DNA of 64,000 bases from Penelope pileata. Lineage: Eukaryota > Chordata > Aves > Galliformes > Cracidae. The stretch lies in assembly GCA_013396635.1 (NCBI GenBank), contig WBMW01005650.1, positions 4,233,647-4,297,646 of the forward strand, written 5' to 3'. The notes beneath the pieces were generated by a model. It was not told where the DNA came from. It did not search any database and was given only the letters and a program-made list of their open reading frames with translations. Below, piece after piece: positions 49,012-61,735 of the stretch. Position numbers and translations under genes: made by a program. Position 1 is the first letter of the stretch, and each line of letters starts with the position of its first letter.

Positions 49012-52000
49012 AAAAAAGTCACCACCAAACATTTTAGTTAGTGGCAAACTCAAGTTGTTAAATATTTTGGGAAATGAAAAGCTAATCAGCTGCCTTGTCC
49101 TTCTGTTATACATTGATTTAGTATACTTTTTCTTTCATTCTTTTTTTAATCAGATTTAAATTATTTGCAAGATTCAAGCTGTATTTAAAATAGTTGCTAG
49201 TCAAGACTACATTTTCCGGCAAGTGTCTAGAAATCTCAAATTTATGTAAATGCACTTGAGTTTTATTTACATGATAATACTGTTTGATGCAGAAGCAGCA
49301 GTAATTCACTTCTGCATTTTTTAACATTCAAAGCAAAACAAGTAATATTTCTAAGACTGCACAACTTGGCTTCATAATGAATCTCACTTCTAGTTCTGTA
49401 AGTGCTTTATACCTGGATTTTCCTTCATGCCATTTCATAATCCATACTCGGCTTAACTAATAAGAGAGAGATTGTTATGCCAAAGGTGACTCTATTATCA
49501 GAGGTCCATTCATCCATTCACAGCAACACTGAATGTCAGGCTTCCTTCACCCATAAAACTGACATAACAGGTTAGTTCCGTAGATTTCATTTGAAAAATT
49601 AATGTGCAGAGAAACAATGTGTGATAGGAATACTAGAAATCTCTGCTTTAAGAATCTAGGGGGAAAAAAAGTGCAGTGAGTTATCTACCAAGAGAAAGTG
49701 CCTTGCAATTGACTGACTGTACAATTGGAAAAGAAAGTGTTGTGGGTAAGAAGGTGAAGAACAGAATACTACACCGTGACAAAAGTTTCTAAGGCAAAGT
49801 GAACCATTCCATTTTAAGGTGCATGTGGGAGAAAAGCATATGAATAATGCATTTAATATAATATTTTTGCCATGCATTATTGAAAATATTAGTGCTGACT
49901 ACAAATAATCACATGCTTTTTCCATTATAGTTTTGTGATGCACTTAATACTGTCTCTTGATCCCATCAGCGTAAAGACATTGTATTGGATGTACAGCTCT
50001 CTTTTTGAAACTTCAGATGATGTACAAATACTTTAGGAGATGATTCATTGTTATAGATGCTTTATATCAACATTCCACTCTTGTGGGGCAGGGGAAAGGA
50101 ACCTTTATCCAAAGGAAAGAAGTAGAAATATAAAGCAATAGCTAAATCATGCTTTCATAAATGCTTGAGCTTAATACCACAGCTCATTAGTTCTGTGACT
50201 CATCTCATACAGTATTCTTGAAAGCTCTATTGACTTTTCAATAGTATATTTTCATGTTAAGACTGCTTATTATTGTACAGCTGCAACATTGTTCAAAGTT
50301 CACGTAAACATGTCATAAAGAAGTTACACATCATACCCATGTGGAGCACCAGGGGTAAGTGAGCCACTTTGTACCTGAGTAACACGTTTCTCACAAGTAG
50401 TTGACCCACCTACTCCTGGAGTTAAGAGCTATGTTCCAATGCTGATGGCATTGCTGCTATGACAGATTCCATGATGTTAGTGTCAAAAGACATTTTGCTG
50501 TATACTTTAGCATGCTTAGAATTTTATAGTGGTATTAAAGGAAAAGAACAAACTGGTATAAAAGGATATATTCTGCAGAGGCAAGAAGTAGCAAGTGAAT
50601 TACTTACTCATTTAGGTATCAAATGTCTGATATAGGGCTTTATAATAAGTGTAAATCTAAAGGTAACTTAACAACTACCTGCAGATGAGGTAAACAGTGC
50701 ACTAGAGTTCTAAGGGTACCATTCACAAAACGTTTAAGAATGGAGAAGTATTTATGATATACTCCCCTCTGAACAGTCTAAGTAATGGAAAGCATATTAA
50801 TTCCATTGTAATTAGCCATTGTACTATGAGAAGGTATTTGAAACTTGGCAACAATGTGAACCAACTGTCAGAAAATAAGCATGCAAGTTGCATCAGTGGA
50901 ATTGCATAAAGCCCCAGGATCCCATTCATCTCGTTTTATTGAAGACACTTGATTATTTCTATTGAATCAGTAGATTCATAGGCTGTAGTTCGTGCTGAAC
51001 AACAAATGAGGAATGTTGTAGTTTAAATGTAACTGAAATTCATTATTGGACCCTTCTGGGTACAACACATTGATTAGTATTTTTGTCACCAATCTTATTG
51101 CTTGAGAAGCTCTTCTCTTATGAAAACAATCATTCTTGTCTTTATGTCTAAAAATTCTTTTGACCCTGTACTTCAGTGACCTAGTTCTGAGACTTTATTG
51201 AAAATTGAAATGCACCGTGATCAATTACTCACTCTTTATTCTGATAGAACCTCTGTACAACATTAAAAATTAGATTCATAGTTCTGTTTTTCCTCTCAAA
51301 TAAGTTTCAAAATTAAATTTAAACTTACCACTTTAAGCAATATAGGAAATGCAATTTTAGTTTAGGAAAGAAATGAGAACTTCCTAGAATTGTTTATTAC
51401 TTTTAATATTTACCTTCTTGAAAAAAGAATGACAGCTATTCCTTTTACAATGTTTCCTTCATTCAGCTTCCACTGTACTCTCTAAACTTGATTTTAAAAT
51501 GGAGCACAATAGTTGCTCAAGTCCAGGCACTCCTGAAATCAAAAAATGGGCTATTGCAAATCAGACCTCTCAATTGTATAACCCCAAACTTAAATCAGAA
51601 TCAGTTGTCAGAAAAAAAAAAAGTTCCAAGCTATGTCCTAAAGACCAATCTATGACCTAAAGCAGGAAAGTTAATTTCTTTTAGTTCTTAAACTGAGAGT
51701 TTTTCTTTACTAGCAAATTGTTTTTGGTGGTTTGTCTGTAATGAGAAGTATATTTTTGGCATCTGTTATTATCAGGGCTCTAGCTTTTCAGGTAAGCGTT
51801 TATTCAAATCAATTACAATTCCATCACCTCAAGTCCTATTAAAAAACAAACAGTATTCTTATAAAACAAACAGTTGTAGTCTGTAAAATGTGTGAAAGAA
51901 CATCTTGCAGAGCTTGTGTTCTTAAACTTTTCTTTCTCTGTATTACTGTTTTGTTTTTTTCTGCTTACAGCCTATGTCATTTCTAGTGTCCTTGTTAAGA

Positions 52001-52762
52001 AGCTCTGCATCTTTCCAGGAAATGTTCTAAGGGCAGTCAGATTGTTGATTCTAGCTGAAGCAAGTTGAACAGCTTCTAATTTCCATTTATGCATAGACTC
52101 TACCTCTTTTTCTCTCTGGTCTTTGAAGTCTTGCTTTTTCAGACTCTGTTAAACAAAATTTGAAGAAGGAGGGAGGGCTGGTACAGATGAAGGACTACAA
52201 GTAATGAGAATTTACCAGAGCTCTGAGGTGACTGTGCCCAGATCTTCTCTTACCATGAGCTCCTCCAAGAAAATTGGAACAGGATAATGTGTTTTTTAAA
52301 AAGGAAAAAAAATAAAACAATGTTTCTTCTTTCCTCTTTTTGCATATAGCTCTTTGCTTCAAGATTCAAATTAAATTACCTTGGTGACTTTGTGTTCCAT
52401 CAGACTCAGCAGCCTGGCTGGTTGCTTCTTTCTTCCCACAGTAGCCTCTCACAGACTAAACCCAAAGAATATTTTTGGGAACAGAAGTTGAAATGAAATA
52501 TTCATGCACCAGTACAGTGGTCACAAGTTAAAAACTGTTGTTCCATTTTACAGTAATAAAGGGGAAATAGTCCAGCTATTCCTCAAAAGGGGGGAAGAAG
52601 GAAACAAACATAGAAAAAGAGCTTTCTTTTGAAATATTTGCATTGTTAGTCACATTTTTACTTTCACAGATTTTTGCTACAGGGATTTGAAATTTGAAAC
52701 TTTTCTCTTAATGTACCACCCCTCTGTTCTCCAGAAGGAAGCGTACATAATCTACATTAATA

Positions 52763-52782
52763 AACCTACATTAATGTAGGTT
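52763..52782. repeat. 20-bp perfect palindrome
   Basis: AACCTACATTAATGTAGGTT is perfectly self-complementary with an ATTAAT centre. Eleven bases to the left is a partial copy, CTACATTAAT (52752-52761), so the palindrome may have arisen by inverted local copying of this word. Confidence 0.95.
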
Positions 52783-53502
52783 GATCTTTCCCTTTTTGCC
52801 TCCCCACTCCCACACTAAAGGACTTGTAAGGGGCTCTGAAAGGCAAGGAAGATTTCCCCTTTCTTTGTCTATATTTCATTGCAAAGGGCTTATGGATTGA
52901 AGATGGGAACACCAGCTTATAAGTGACTCTAGATCACTAAACACAAAGGGTTCACAGAAAAGCAATTGCTATTGTGTCAGCTTGAGAGAGAAAAGAGTAA
53001 TTTCAAGCAAGATTTTGTATCTTATGCTAATTATTCTTCCTATTAAAGGCACTTGAGATTCAAAGTGGTAGAAAATGCAGGAATAGGCTTTGGGGATGTT
53101 TTGTTTCTCTCCTAAGCAATGTAAAATATCCTTTGCTGGCTGCAATCTTCATATTTCTGAAATTCTAGAGTAAAAACTATCTTAGTCAACTGTATGTGTT
53201 AGCCATCAACATTAAGTGCTCTAAGCAGGATGCAGTAGATCATTTGCAAATCTGTGTAGTTCTGTAATTAATGTGAACTTAAAAATCTAAGAAGATCAAA
53301 TGAAAGAATAGGATGTCAATACTGTCAGTGGGCTTTGGGCCAGGCTGTAAGCATGTGGGTGAAGACAAGGACTGTAATTCTTCAACATTCCTGCCTGTCC
53401 TGTCCTAGTCTTCTGCAGGGCCAGATGGTTCATTATAAATCTGTATTGTGAAGAATAGATGTCCTCTTCTACATTTTCTATTTGTAAGAACATTTTTCTC
53501 AC

Positions 53503-53586
53503 CTGTGATGAAAGACTATTGGCTGCCTCCTGGACTATCATCAGTAGCTCTTCTAGCATTATTTCAGGAACATTTTCACCATAGTC
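53503..53586 (-). other. Candidate isolated exon (unproven)
   Basis: On the minus strand an 84-nt open segment reads DYGENVPEIMLEELLMIVQE followed by eight more residues, then meets a textbook donor, TCACAG|GTGAGA (last exon base 53503). The length is exactly 28 codons. The sequence is Glu/Leu-rich, as in an amphipathic helix, and looks more protein-like than its surroundings. Against it, the acceptor side (GTCAATCAGCTAG) has a poor pyrimidine tract, an in-frame TAG sits immediately upstream, and I recognise no homologue. It may be a diverged or lineage-specific exon, or chance. Confidence 0.2.
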
Positions 53587-54546
53587 CTAGCTGATTGACA
53601 AGATCTCGTCATGTAGTGAAAATGTTATTACCAGGGATATTTTGTTGTAGGAAACTCCCTGGGAATGTTTTTTTTCCTATTACTATACACACAATTGGCA
53701 AAGTCTGTCTGTGCGAGACTTCCAGCTCAATTCTGAAACCCAAGAGGCCTGAATAATTCAGATAATCTGTGGATAAACAAGCTGACTTGGTGGCACTTAT
53801 GAGTTGCCAAGCCTATTGAGGCCTTGTCATCAAATTCTCATTTACCAAGGAGTTATAAGAATCTTTAGTGTTGTATAATTCATCGCTCCATTGTTCTGTT
53901 TGGGTGCTAAGAGCTCAATTCTTTTTCACAAAGTTGCACTGGTTTTAAACCACAGCAGTTTCAGTAGCTTTAGTTATCAACTGAATGGATCTAAGTGAAG
54001 AATCGGGCCCTTAATGTTTCATGTGAATAATACATTAGTGCCCTGAGTCACAGCACAAACTCCAAAGCATAGCAGGTCAGATAAAATCTTGCAGTTTTTC
54101 TTTATCACTGCTGTCCTGAGAGGAACCATCAACTATTTGTACTTTAAATTTTAGGCCTCTTTCTGCAACTGGAGCTACTTGCAACTGCAGGTGAAGATTT
54201 TTATTACTTTTGCTGACTTGAAAATAAGAGCACAAGACTGACACAACCTGAATCTTTTTTTCTTAGAAAGAAGCCATCACACTTGGACAGTCAGAACCAT
54301 ATTTTAGAACACTTTAAGTATGTGATTATGGGACTAATGTGTGACTATAATTACTTTCTTTATGTATGCCAGCTGGGTAAGTAAACATTGAAATGCCAGC
54401 TTACAATAACTTACTGCACAACTGTCTGTATAATCACAGCCACTATACATCTGAAATATCTGAAATACTGTCCTGCAAGCCTCTCTGGCAAGAGGAAAAA
54501 GTGAACAAAATTAAAACAACTTGATGTTAAAAGTCATACAGAATAT

Positions 54547-54586
54547 TGTGTGCCACAACATTGAGCTGTGTGCCACAACATTGAGC
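54547..54586. repeat. 20-bp unit duplicated in tandem
   Basis: TGTGTGCCACAACATTGAGC occurs twice in perfect head-to-tail array (54547-54566, 54567-54586). The absence of any mismatch implies a recent slippage or duplication event, possibly polymorphic in the population. Confidence 0.98.
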
Positions 54587-54625
54587 CAAATCCACTTTTC
54601 ATATCCCTGAAATTTTGAGGGCTGA

Positions 54626-54640
54626 TTTTTTTTTTTTTTT
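54626..54640. repeat. T15 homopolymer
   Basis: Fifteen consecutive T, with no associated element. Confidence 0.95.
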
Positions 54641-57600
54641 AATGTAAAATAAAACTTGTGACTAGGCAAAGTAGCCAATGTAATTTCATGCATTAATATT
54701 CACAGAAAGCATTTTTGTACAACAATCTTTCATAATATAACAACATCTTCTAAAACTGTGCTTTAATTGTGACCTTAGTTATGCTCATCCAGATCAGGTA
54801 GTTTTGCTGAGCAGCTCTCAGCCAGTTTTAAACACTCTTGATTAAAGTCTTCACTGACACAAAATGTCAGTCAAGGCTGTTCCAGTGCACACCAGTGACT
54901 AGAAGGCCAGCCCTGGTCAAGCCCTCTGTTCAGGGAGGGAAAAGGGTAGTGCAGCAGCTTTCGAAGATAGGAATCCTAAGGGAATAAGATACATTGGCTT
55001 TAAGAATCTTGAGCAGTACTGAGTATCTGAGACATTGTTTTTACTCAGGTCTGCTAACAAAATGATCTCTTGATGTATCATGAGGTTTGGGTTTAGCTAT
55101 ATTAATAAATACTCAAGCTCTATTAATAAGGGTCTCTCAAAAAAAAGTAAAAATCCAACTTTCTTGAATCAAACTCAAGGTCACTATTGCATGGCACGAA
55201 GCTGCTTCTCTAACCCAGGTCTATGGTTCTTTGTATAAGGAAAATAAACTGGAGAGAAGCAGGCAGATGCAGGTATACAGCTGTATGTATACTTCACACG
55301 ATAATGTGTACCACTTCTCATCACTTGCCTGAAACTGTCTCAGTGTGATGCATTTGAACAATGTAACTGATCTGCATTAGACCATTGCTTTCCATCAAGC
55401 TCTCTTCCAGAGATGCCTGGGAAGGGCTACCTTAAAGGAAGGCATCACTATCCAGAAACCTGGCTTCAGTGAGTCTTTGTAGTTCTTGCAGTAATGCTGG
55501 CTGACTGCACAAGTGATCCAATAACAAGCTGCCTTACCCTTTGCCTCCCACTCTACATATTTAGCCCATGTACATTATGAAAAGGTCACATCTTTTTTCA
55601 TCTCTTTGCATGTGTTTAGCAAGCCTATACTTAATCTCTGTTTGGAGCTTCCTTCCTTTGCTTCTGCACACTTTTACTTCTCCGCCCATCTGTCACAAGT
55701 CAGCTTCACTGCTCTTCACACATTAGTATTTGCTATGCTGTATTATTTACTAACTAAAGTGTTCCCTCTGCTTAACTTTGATTAGAGTGCAAAAGCCCAG
55801 AACTGAGTATTAAGGCTTAACTAGTAGTATGGTATATAGGGCAGCACTTCATCTTAAACTAAGAATGTAAATGCTAGAGTTTATTGCATCTTGTTTCAGA
55901 CACTGTCTTACCTCAGTTTGTCTTCTGCTTCTCTTTAGACCAAACAACTAATTCTAACTTTCCAAACCACTGTTTCTGTGATTTAATACTTTGGATATTC
56001 TCCCTCTGATTTGCAGGCTGAAATCTTGTACATTTTCTGAACAGAAGCATACAGCTTTCAAGACATCTTCAGGTTCTCCAAAATGGTCACTTGCATCAGA
56101 AACAATCCTTTCTAACTACGCATTTGTCCCTCACAAGGTATATATGCTTTAATCATACATACTCTTCCCAATTATTCCAGCATGTAATTCTTTCACTGTA
56201 ATACTTGTCAGCTGAGGTAAGTCTGTACTCCAGCTCTTGCTGAAAGGGTCAGCTCATTCTGAAATATAAATACTTTCAAAACCAACTTAGGAAATCTGTG
56301 GTTAAAAGAGTCAACGTCTTCACATATCATATTAGCTCACACTCTGTCTGTTAGAAATCATGATCTCCTGTGATTTGAGGCAAAATCTATTTGGAGTTGC
56401 CTAAAAAGTCTCTTTTATGCACAAGAACCATGCCATGAATTAAGAGTAGAAGACTTTTCAGGTCCTCAGTTTATATTCTCAACTCATATTGAGAGTGTGA
56501 GTGATTCTGTTGCACTGGAAAAGAATGAAAGGTTTGATGCTCTGAGGTGGGACTGGCCACTTCTGCACTGCAGAGCACTTGTTGCTGCTTTAACTGCAGG
56601 ATGTAAGTGCTATTCATTGGCAAAAGTTTTAAAGAGTTTGTTACTATGCCAGACAAATTTCATGCAACTCTTTAAGAGTTAGCATTCTGTTAAATTCATT
56701 ATTAACCCTCAGCAGCTCAGGTAAACTTTTGTATTTCACCCTGTTAGTTACAAGCAAGGGAGGTATCAGAGTCTGGAACTATATTAGGGTCACTGTACAT
56801 GTAATTTGAAAACTTCTCTCTTTATCAATGATACCTTTGGAACATGTGAGTCAACATGTAATAATTGCTCCCAAATTTATGCTAAAATAGATGACTTGAT
56901 GGTCCTATTGATTTGAGCTGATCTGTGACCGCATTGTCTGTTTGGCTTTCTCTCAAGTGTTAATCTTTAAAAATATTTTCTTCATGATGGTCAAAAATGG
57001 CGTATAAGAATTTAAATGGATCCACTTAAGAAACGAGCAGTCCTTAGTATGTAGCAGAATAATTCCCACATGTAGAATAGTATTGCTTACACCAGCTAGG
57101 TGCAATTTTTAATGAAAGTTAAATGAAAATAAATTACCTTAAAATGAGCCCAAGGAGGTGGTGACAGTGAACAGATGAAAACATCTGAAAGAACAGCAAT
57201 CTCTTTTGAGTAGTCAATGCTAAGGCTGTTGCCAAGCTTTTCTATAGCAGTATCCATAGCATTTAGTTCAACCATTTTCTGTTGTATTCAAAGATCTCTA
57301 CACCAGAAGAATGATGTCATGACTCAGTTACCCATGTATTTCTCACCTCTTGTCTGGACTATGCAGTAGGACATAGCAGGGTGTGAATCTTACTGTGCTT
57401 AGGAAACTCTAAGTAATAAAAAAATGCTGAAATATTTCTTCAGCAAAAGGTGACTGTCTTAGCACTTTAAATCTCTCTTTTTTTCTTTTTCTCTACTGGC
57501 TGGCTGCATACTCACAGAGTTGCATTAAGTGCTCTCTCCCAGTCCTGTCTTTCCTTGTGCCATGACGTTCATCCTGAATTTTTTAAAAATAACCTTTCTG

Positions 57601-58156
57601 GCATAAAATATCATATTTTTGTCCCATGGAAATCTTTACACATCTGCGTCTTACCTGTACAGGAGTCAGTGTGGAATAAATGCCCCCAGACATGGAAGAT
57701 TGTCACCATTACTCCAGTGACAGCTCTATGTATAGGGAACATTTTACTGTCCTTGTCTTCTCTAGGTTGGAAATATCACACTGCTTAAGGAAAAACCAAC
57801 AAACAAAAAAAACCCAACAACACAAAAAGGCAATAAAGCAAAGCAAAACAAAGACTATTCCTATTAAAACAAACAGCACTGTACACATTTCTCTCCCTAG
57901 AGAAAAGATGAGAGAATAAACAGTGCATCAACAGATGATAGTCACATTGCTTAATGTGCTACTGGATGATACAACAGGAACTGACACAGCTTAAAAATCT
58001 GAACAGAACAGATGGATTTGGGGAAATGATGCTAGAGGAGTCTCTTCTTGCTTTGCATGTTTGTGTTGTGTGTAGGTAGAACAACAGATCACAATGTTGA
58101 AGGAAAAATGAAGAAACCAGTCTATATTCTCCCCTCTGTCTAAATGCTGAAAGTGA

Positions 58157-58183
58157 TTTTTTTTTTTTTTAAAAAAAAAAAAA
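58157..58183. repeat. T14-A13 mirror tract
   Basis: Fourteen T directly followed by thirteen A. It is self-complementary and could extrude as a hairpin. The abrupt T-to-A junction is unusual among the simple tracts in this window. Confidence 0.95.
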
Positions 58184-59014
58184 GCATGGGATAAGTGAAC
58201 AATTTTTCAGGAATTATTGTAAACACTTCATTTAATCAGTTGTTCTTGAGCTTCTCCTAAACCATTTATTTCTTCATGATAAGCTGCAATTCTTCAAGGA
58301 AAGCAAAAAATTCCTAAATCCATGGATTCCTATACTGTGACTTTTTTTAGTTTTGAAGTGTTTCAGTGGGCAAAAACATAATACAAATATATTAAAATAT
58401 TTCAAATAACATTAGAACTTCAGGACTATTTTAGTATCAGATTCTTATTTATATACTGAAGTAAAAGCAAATCTTTTCTGACAACCTGCTGCAATTATGG
58501 ATGCTGTGTAATTGAGAGCCTCCTCTTGTGGAACTCATTTGAAAAGGTGTTGATAGCCTGTGCGGTGAGAAGTGCCTGTGCCCCCTCAGATGCAGACTTT
58601 AATGCAGCACTAGAGTTATGTTACACTCTCAGAGAAGACACTGAAACATAACTATTAGTTACTCTTTACGATGTAAAATAAATGGTGATGTGTTCATGCC
58701 CTTGTACATCAAATGAAGTTGCAAAGTAGACCACTAAAATCATAAGCGTGGTTCTTGACTCACCCATCTCTACTGTTGCTCTGCCATCCTTGACTGAAAT
58801 AGATTCGTGCTCATGATGGGAAATTAATGCTGACTGATGACAGGCAGCCTACAAATCTTTGCCTCCCTCCCCTCTCTCCACCCATGAAAAATATGGCCGC
58901 TATTCATTCATTCCTAAATGTCTCAGAATAATCTTGAAAACGTTAATCTCCCACATGTGAGGAGAAATCTTTATTTGCAAACTTAATCTGTAAAAATTTT
59001 AGCTGTGACGTGTC

Positions 59015-59028
59015 TTTTTTTTTTTTTT
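59015..59028. repeat. T14 homopolymer
   Basis: Fourteen consecutive T. Nothing else is visible. Confidence 0.95.
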
Positions 59029-61487
59029 ACAAATGAGTTTAATGTACCTACCCAAAATCAATTCTGTCACAGAAAAATACTCTAATTACATTTTATTGCT
59101 GTGATTGAATTTATTGCTTATACAGATAACATCATTCATGTATAGCATGTACTTAAGTGGAAGAATAATGTCTCTTGAAGTAATCAAGATATGGTAAAAC
59201 GCAAGTGAACAATCTGTAACTGAAGTATATTAAAGCTCATTCCATACCTTGCTCTACCCCATCTTTTTGTGGCTGAAATGGTAATACAGTGGCAAAAATA
59301 ATGTAGGGTTACATCTATGTTTATCCATCAACGGTATTCTTTTTCTTGTACCATAGTATGTTTTCCCAATAGTGTAATATACACTGATTTCAGTTTTGTC
59401 ACCCTAAACAATAATACATAACCAAATTCCCAAAATCAATGTCATAAGATTTCTTAATTTTAACAAAGCATTGGAATAAGTGTGAAGATTGTTCTTAAGT
59501 TCAGTGAGTTAACTGAACTGCTCTGAATATTGGCCTATTTTCTCTGCCTTAAAAGTGATCCTTTAAAATAAGAGTTTGTGCCTAAGAAAACAGGATAGGA
59601 CATGTCTCTCCCCAAAAGTGTAAAGCAGTGTTGACCAAGACACAAAAAGCTATGTTATTTGTCTGTTTTTCAAACTGTTCCCATCCTTTGTGTGTGCTTT
59701 GTTTCCACACAACATGCATGTGACAGGACCTGGTGTGTATATAAATAGGAATAAAAGCCTCTGCAATTGTACTGCTGAGGATCCATGTGTCATTACTTCT
59801 ACAAGAGAGGAGCATTTCCACCGTTGTTTTCCAAATCTCTAAGCATTAGCTTGGGAAAAGTAGCCCAAAGATTCTCACAATGAGCACTAGTGGATCACCT
59901 CAGGGTTATCTTCTCAGCTTTCAGGCATTTTCACGAGATTTGCAATGTTTGCAGTCTGGATCAAAAATGACTTTGGCTCTAGTACGCAAGGTTAATTCAT
60001 ACCAATTCAGTAGTTGTAGGGAGTGCCAGGGACAATGACAAGGGCCACCAAAGCCGTTTGTGTTTAGCAGAATCTGTGTCCCTTTAGAGACTGCTTTGGA
60101 GCTTACAGAACAGCTGCTGCACTCACCTGGATACCGTGTCCTGTGCACCATACAAGAGAAAGGAACCGAGAATTTGCTTTACGTCCCTTCTACATAGGTT
60201 TTTTCCCCCCTTTGTAACGCCTCAGATATATCCTTAAGGGGACAGTTCCTTGGAAGCCTGTCTTACCTAACCTGTGCTGTAAATACAGGTGGAAGCAGGG
60301 AATCATTGATGCTGATAAACAATCCAGAACTGTGTTAGCTAAGGTATTGTGCAGTCTGGACAAAGATAGGCTCTTGCAAACAGATTAGGAAATGTTCAAG
60401 AATTTATGACTGTAAGCCTCCTTCTACAAAAGTGGAGCTTCTCAATTGCTAGGATGTGGTAAATGACCTTGTTGACACTTCCAGTCCCTTTCAATACAAA
60501 TTAGAATATGTTAGTCTAAACTGAAAGCATCTCTTTAAGCTACTTCAACACAATCTGTAAGAATTTGTACGTCTGTGCCCTTTCTTGCTGTTCATGAAGT
60601 CTCAACTGTAAATATTACTGATACTGACACATATGTTCTCTAGCTGGTTTGTAGGCATCGCTATCCCTCCGCCCCCTCGAGGAAGGGGGGCATATTCCTT
60701 TTGGTTTGCTGCAGTTGAATTCTTGCGGTAACTGGTCCTTCTATCTTACTTACGTGCTTAAGGTTAGATATTGATTCGCAGTCTTCTCTTCACTTCTTTA
60801 CTTAGCAGTGCAACAGAGGGAAATATCTAATCTTTTTCTCCTCAGGTTCTCTCAAAGAGGGGATGAGAAAAGTGAAAAAGAGGACTAATATATTACTACT
60901 TTCACAATCCATGGCTAATGCTCACTGTGCATAGTAAGCCATCATGTGGAAAGATACCCTGATAGATATTTGGCTACCCTCAACAAGGGGTTATTGAACT
61001 ACTGTCAACAGAAAAAAGTTTTATTTGCTTCAGTATGACAAGAAAGTGAGCAGGACTGCCGAACAGAAAAGGGTGACAAAAGGTCACATTATTGCACTAT
61101 TCTTCACAGTGCTGCACTGATCATGTGCCCTCACCAACACCTTTGTAGGAACTCTTGGGTTGAGATCGTGTCCCTCTGCCAAGGAATTTGTGACCCACTG
61201 GGCAATGTAGATGTGTTAATTAAAAAAAATATAGATAGATTTTTCATGAGGCAGACAGGTTAGCACCCTCCAGGCTTTTGCGAGTTGTTTATCAAGGGGC
61301 TTATTGCCTGTTACAAAGAGAAAGGACATATGAAAGATGCATTTTAAACCCCTTTCGTTGATCTTTTTAGAGGAGAGAGCGGAAAGTAGTCCAGGAATCC
61401 TCTCAAAGCTCTCTTTATTCCCACCCAAAGACATCATAATATGATTGAAATGCTTCATGCTTCTCAACAAGCTCAGTCATCCAGAGG

Positions 61488-61735
61488 AATCATAGAATCT
61501 TTTAGGTTGCAGAAGACCTTTAAAATCGTTAAGTCCAACCATCCACATGACACTACAAGTCCACCATGAAACCATGCCCCTAATCACCACATCCACACAT
61601 CTTCTAAGTACTTCTAGGAATGGCGACTCCTCCACTTCCCTGGGCAGCTTGTTCCAATGCCTAACCACACTTTTCATGAAGAAATTCTTCCTCACAGCCA
61701 ATCTAAACCTCCCCTGGCCACAGCCTCAAAGAAAT
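61488..61735 (-). mobile_element. CR1: CR1 LINE 3' fragment, minus strand
   Basis: The plus strand reads AATCATAGAATCTTTTAGGT at the CR1 3' terminus, then GTCCAACCATCCACATGACA, CACTTCCCTGGGCAGCTTGT and AATCTAAACCTCCCCTGGCC. This is the reverse complement of a CR1 3' UTR and ORF2 tail. On the minus strand the ORF2 tail encodes AVRKNFFMKSVVRHWNKLPR, without a stop through this part. The element is 5' truncated at about 61735, and the 'cacagcctcaaagaaatg' flank beyond is no longer clearly CR1. The 3' UTR type differs from both 19-20 kb copies, so it is a third independent insertion. Confidence 0.9.

Larger units (their letters stand above)
44631..53502. other. Non-coding block right of the CpG island
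   Basis: No recognisable exon over almost 9 kb. Plus-strand acceptor-like sites with good pyrimidine tracts precede 46976, 47545 and 47679, and the last opens a 32-codon frame to a stop at 47777-47779. Palindromes and simple repeats are listed separately. The rest is AT-rich and featureless. Confidence 0.5.
53587..61487. other. Non-coding block, no gene seen
   Basis: AT-rich DNA with homopolymers and a tandem duplication listed separately. No open frame exceeds 80 codons and none is recognised. A near-palindromic C/G patch, CCCCCTCGAGGAAGGGGGG (about 60670-60689), stands out in composition but is too short for a CpG island. Confidence 0.55.

Noticed and set aside
60660..60695. CCCCCTCGAGGAAGGGGGG as a second CpG or G-quadruplex site
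   Set aside because: Only two CpG and one long G run. It is too short for an island and lacks the four G runs needed for a quadruplex.
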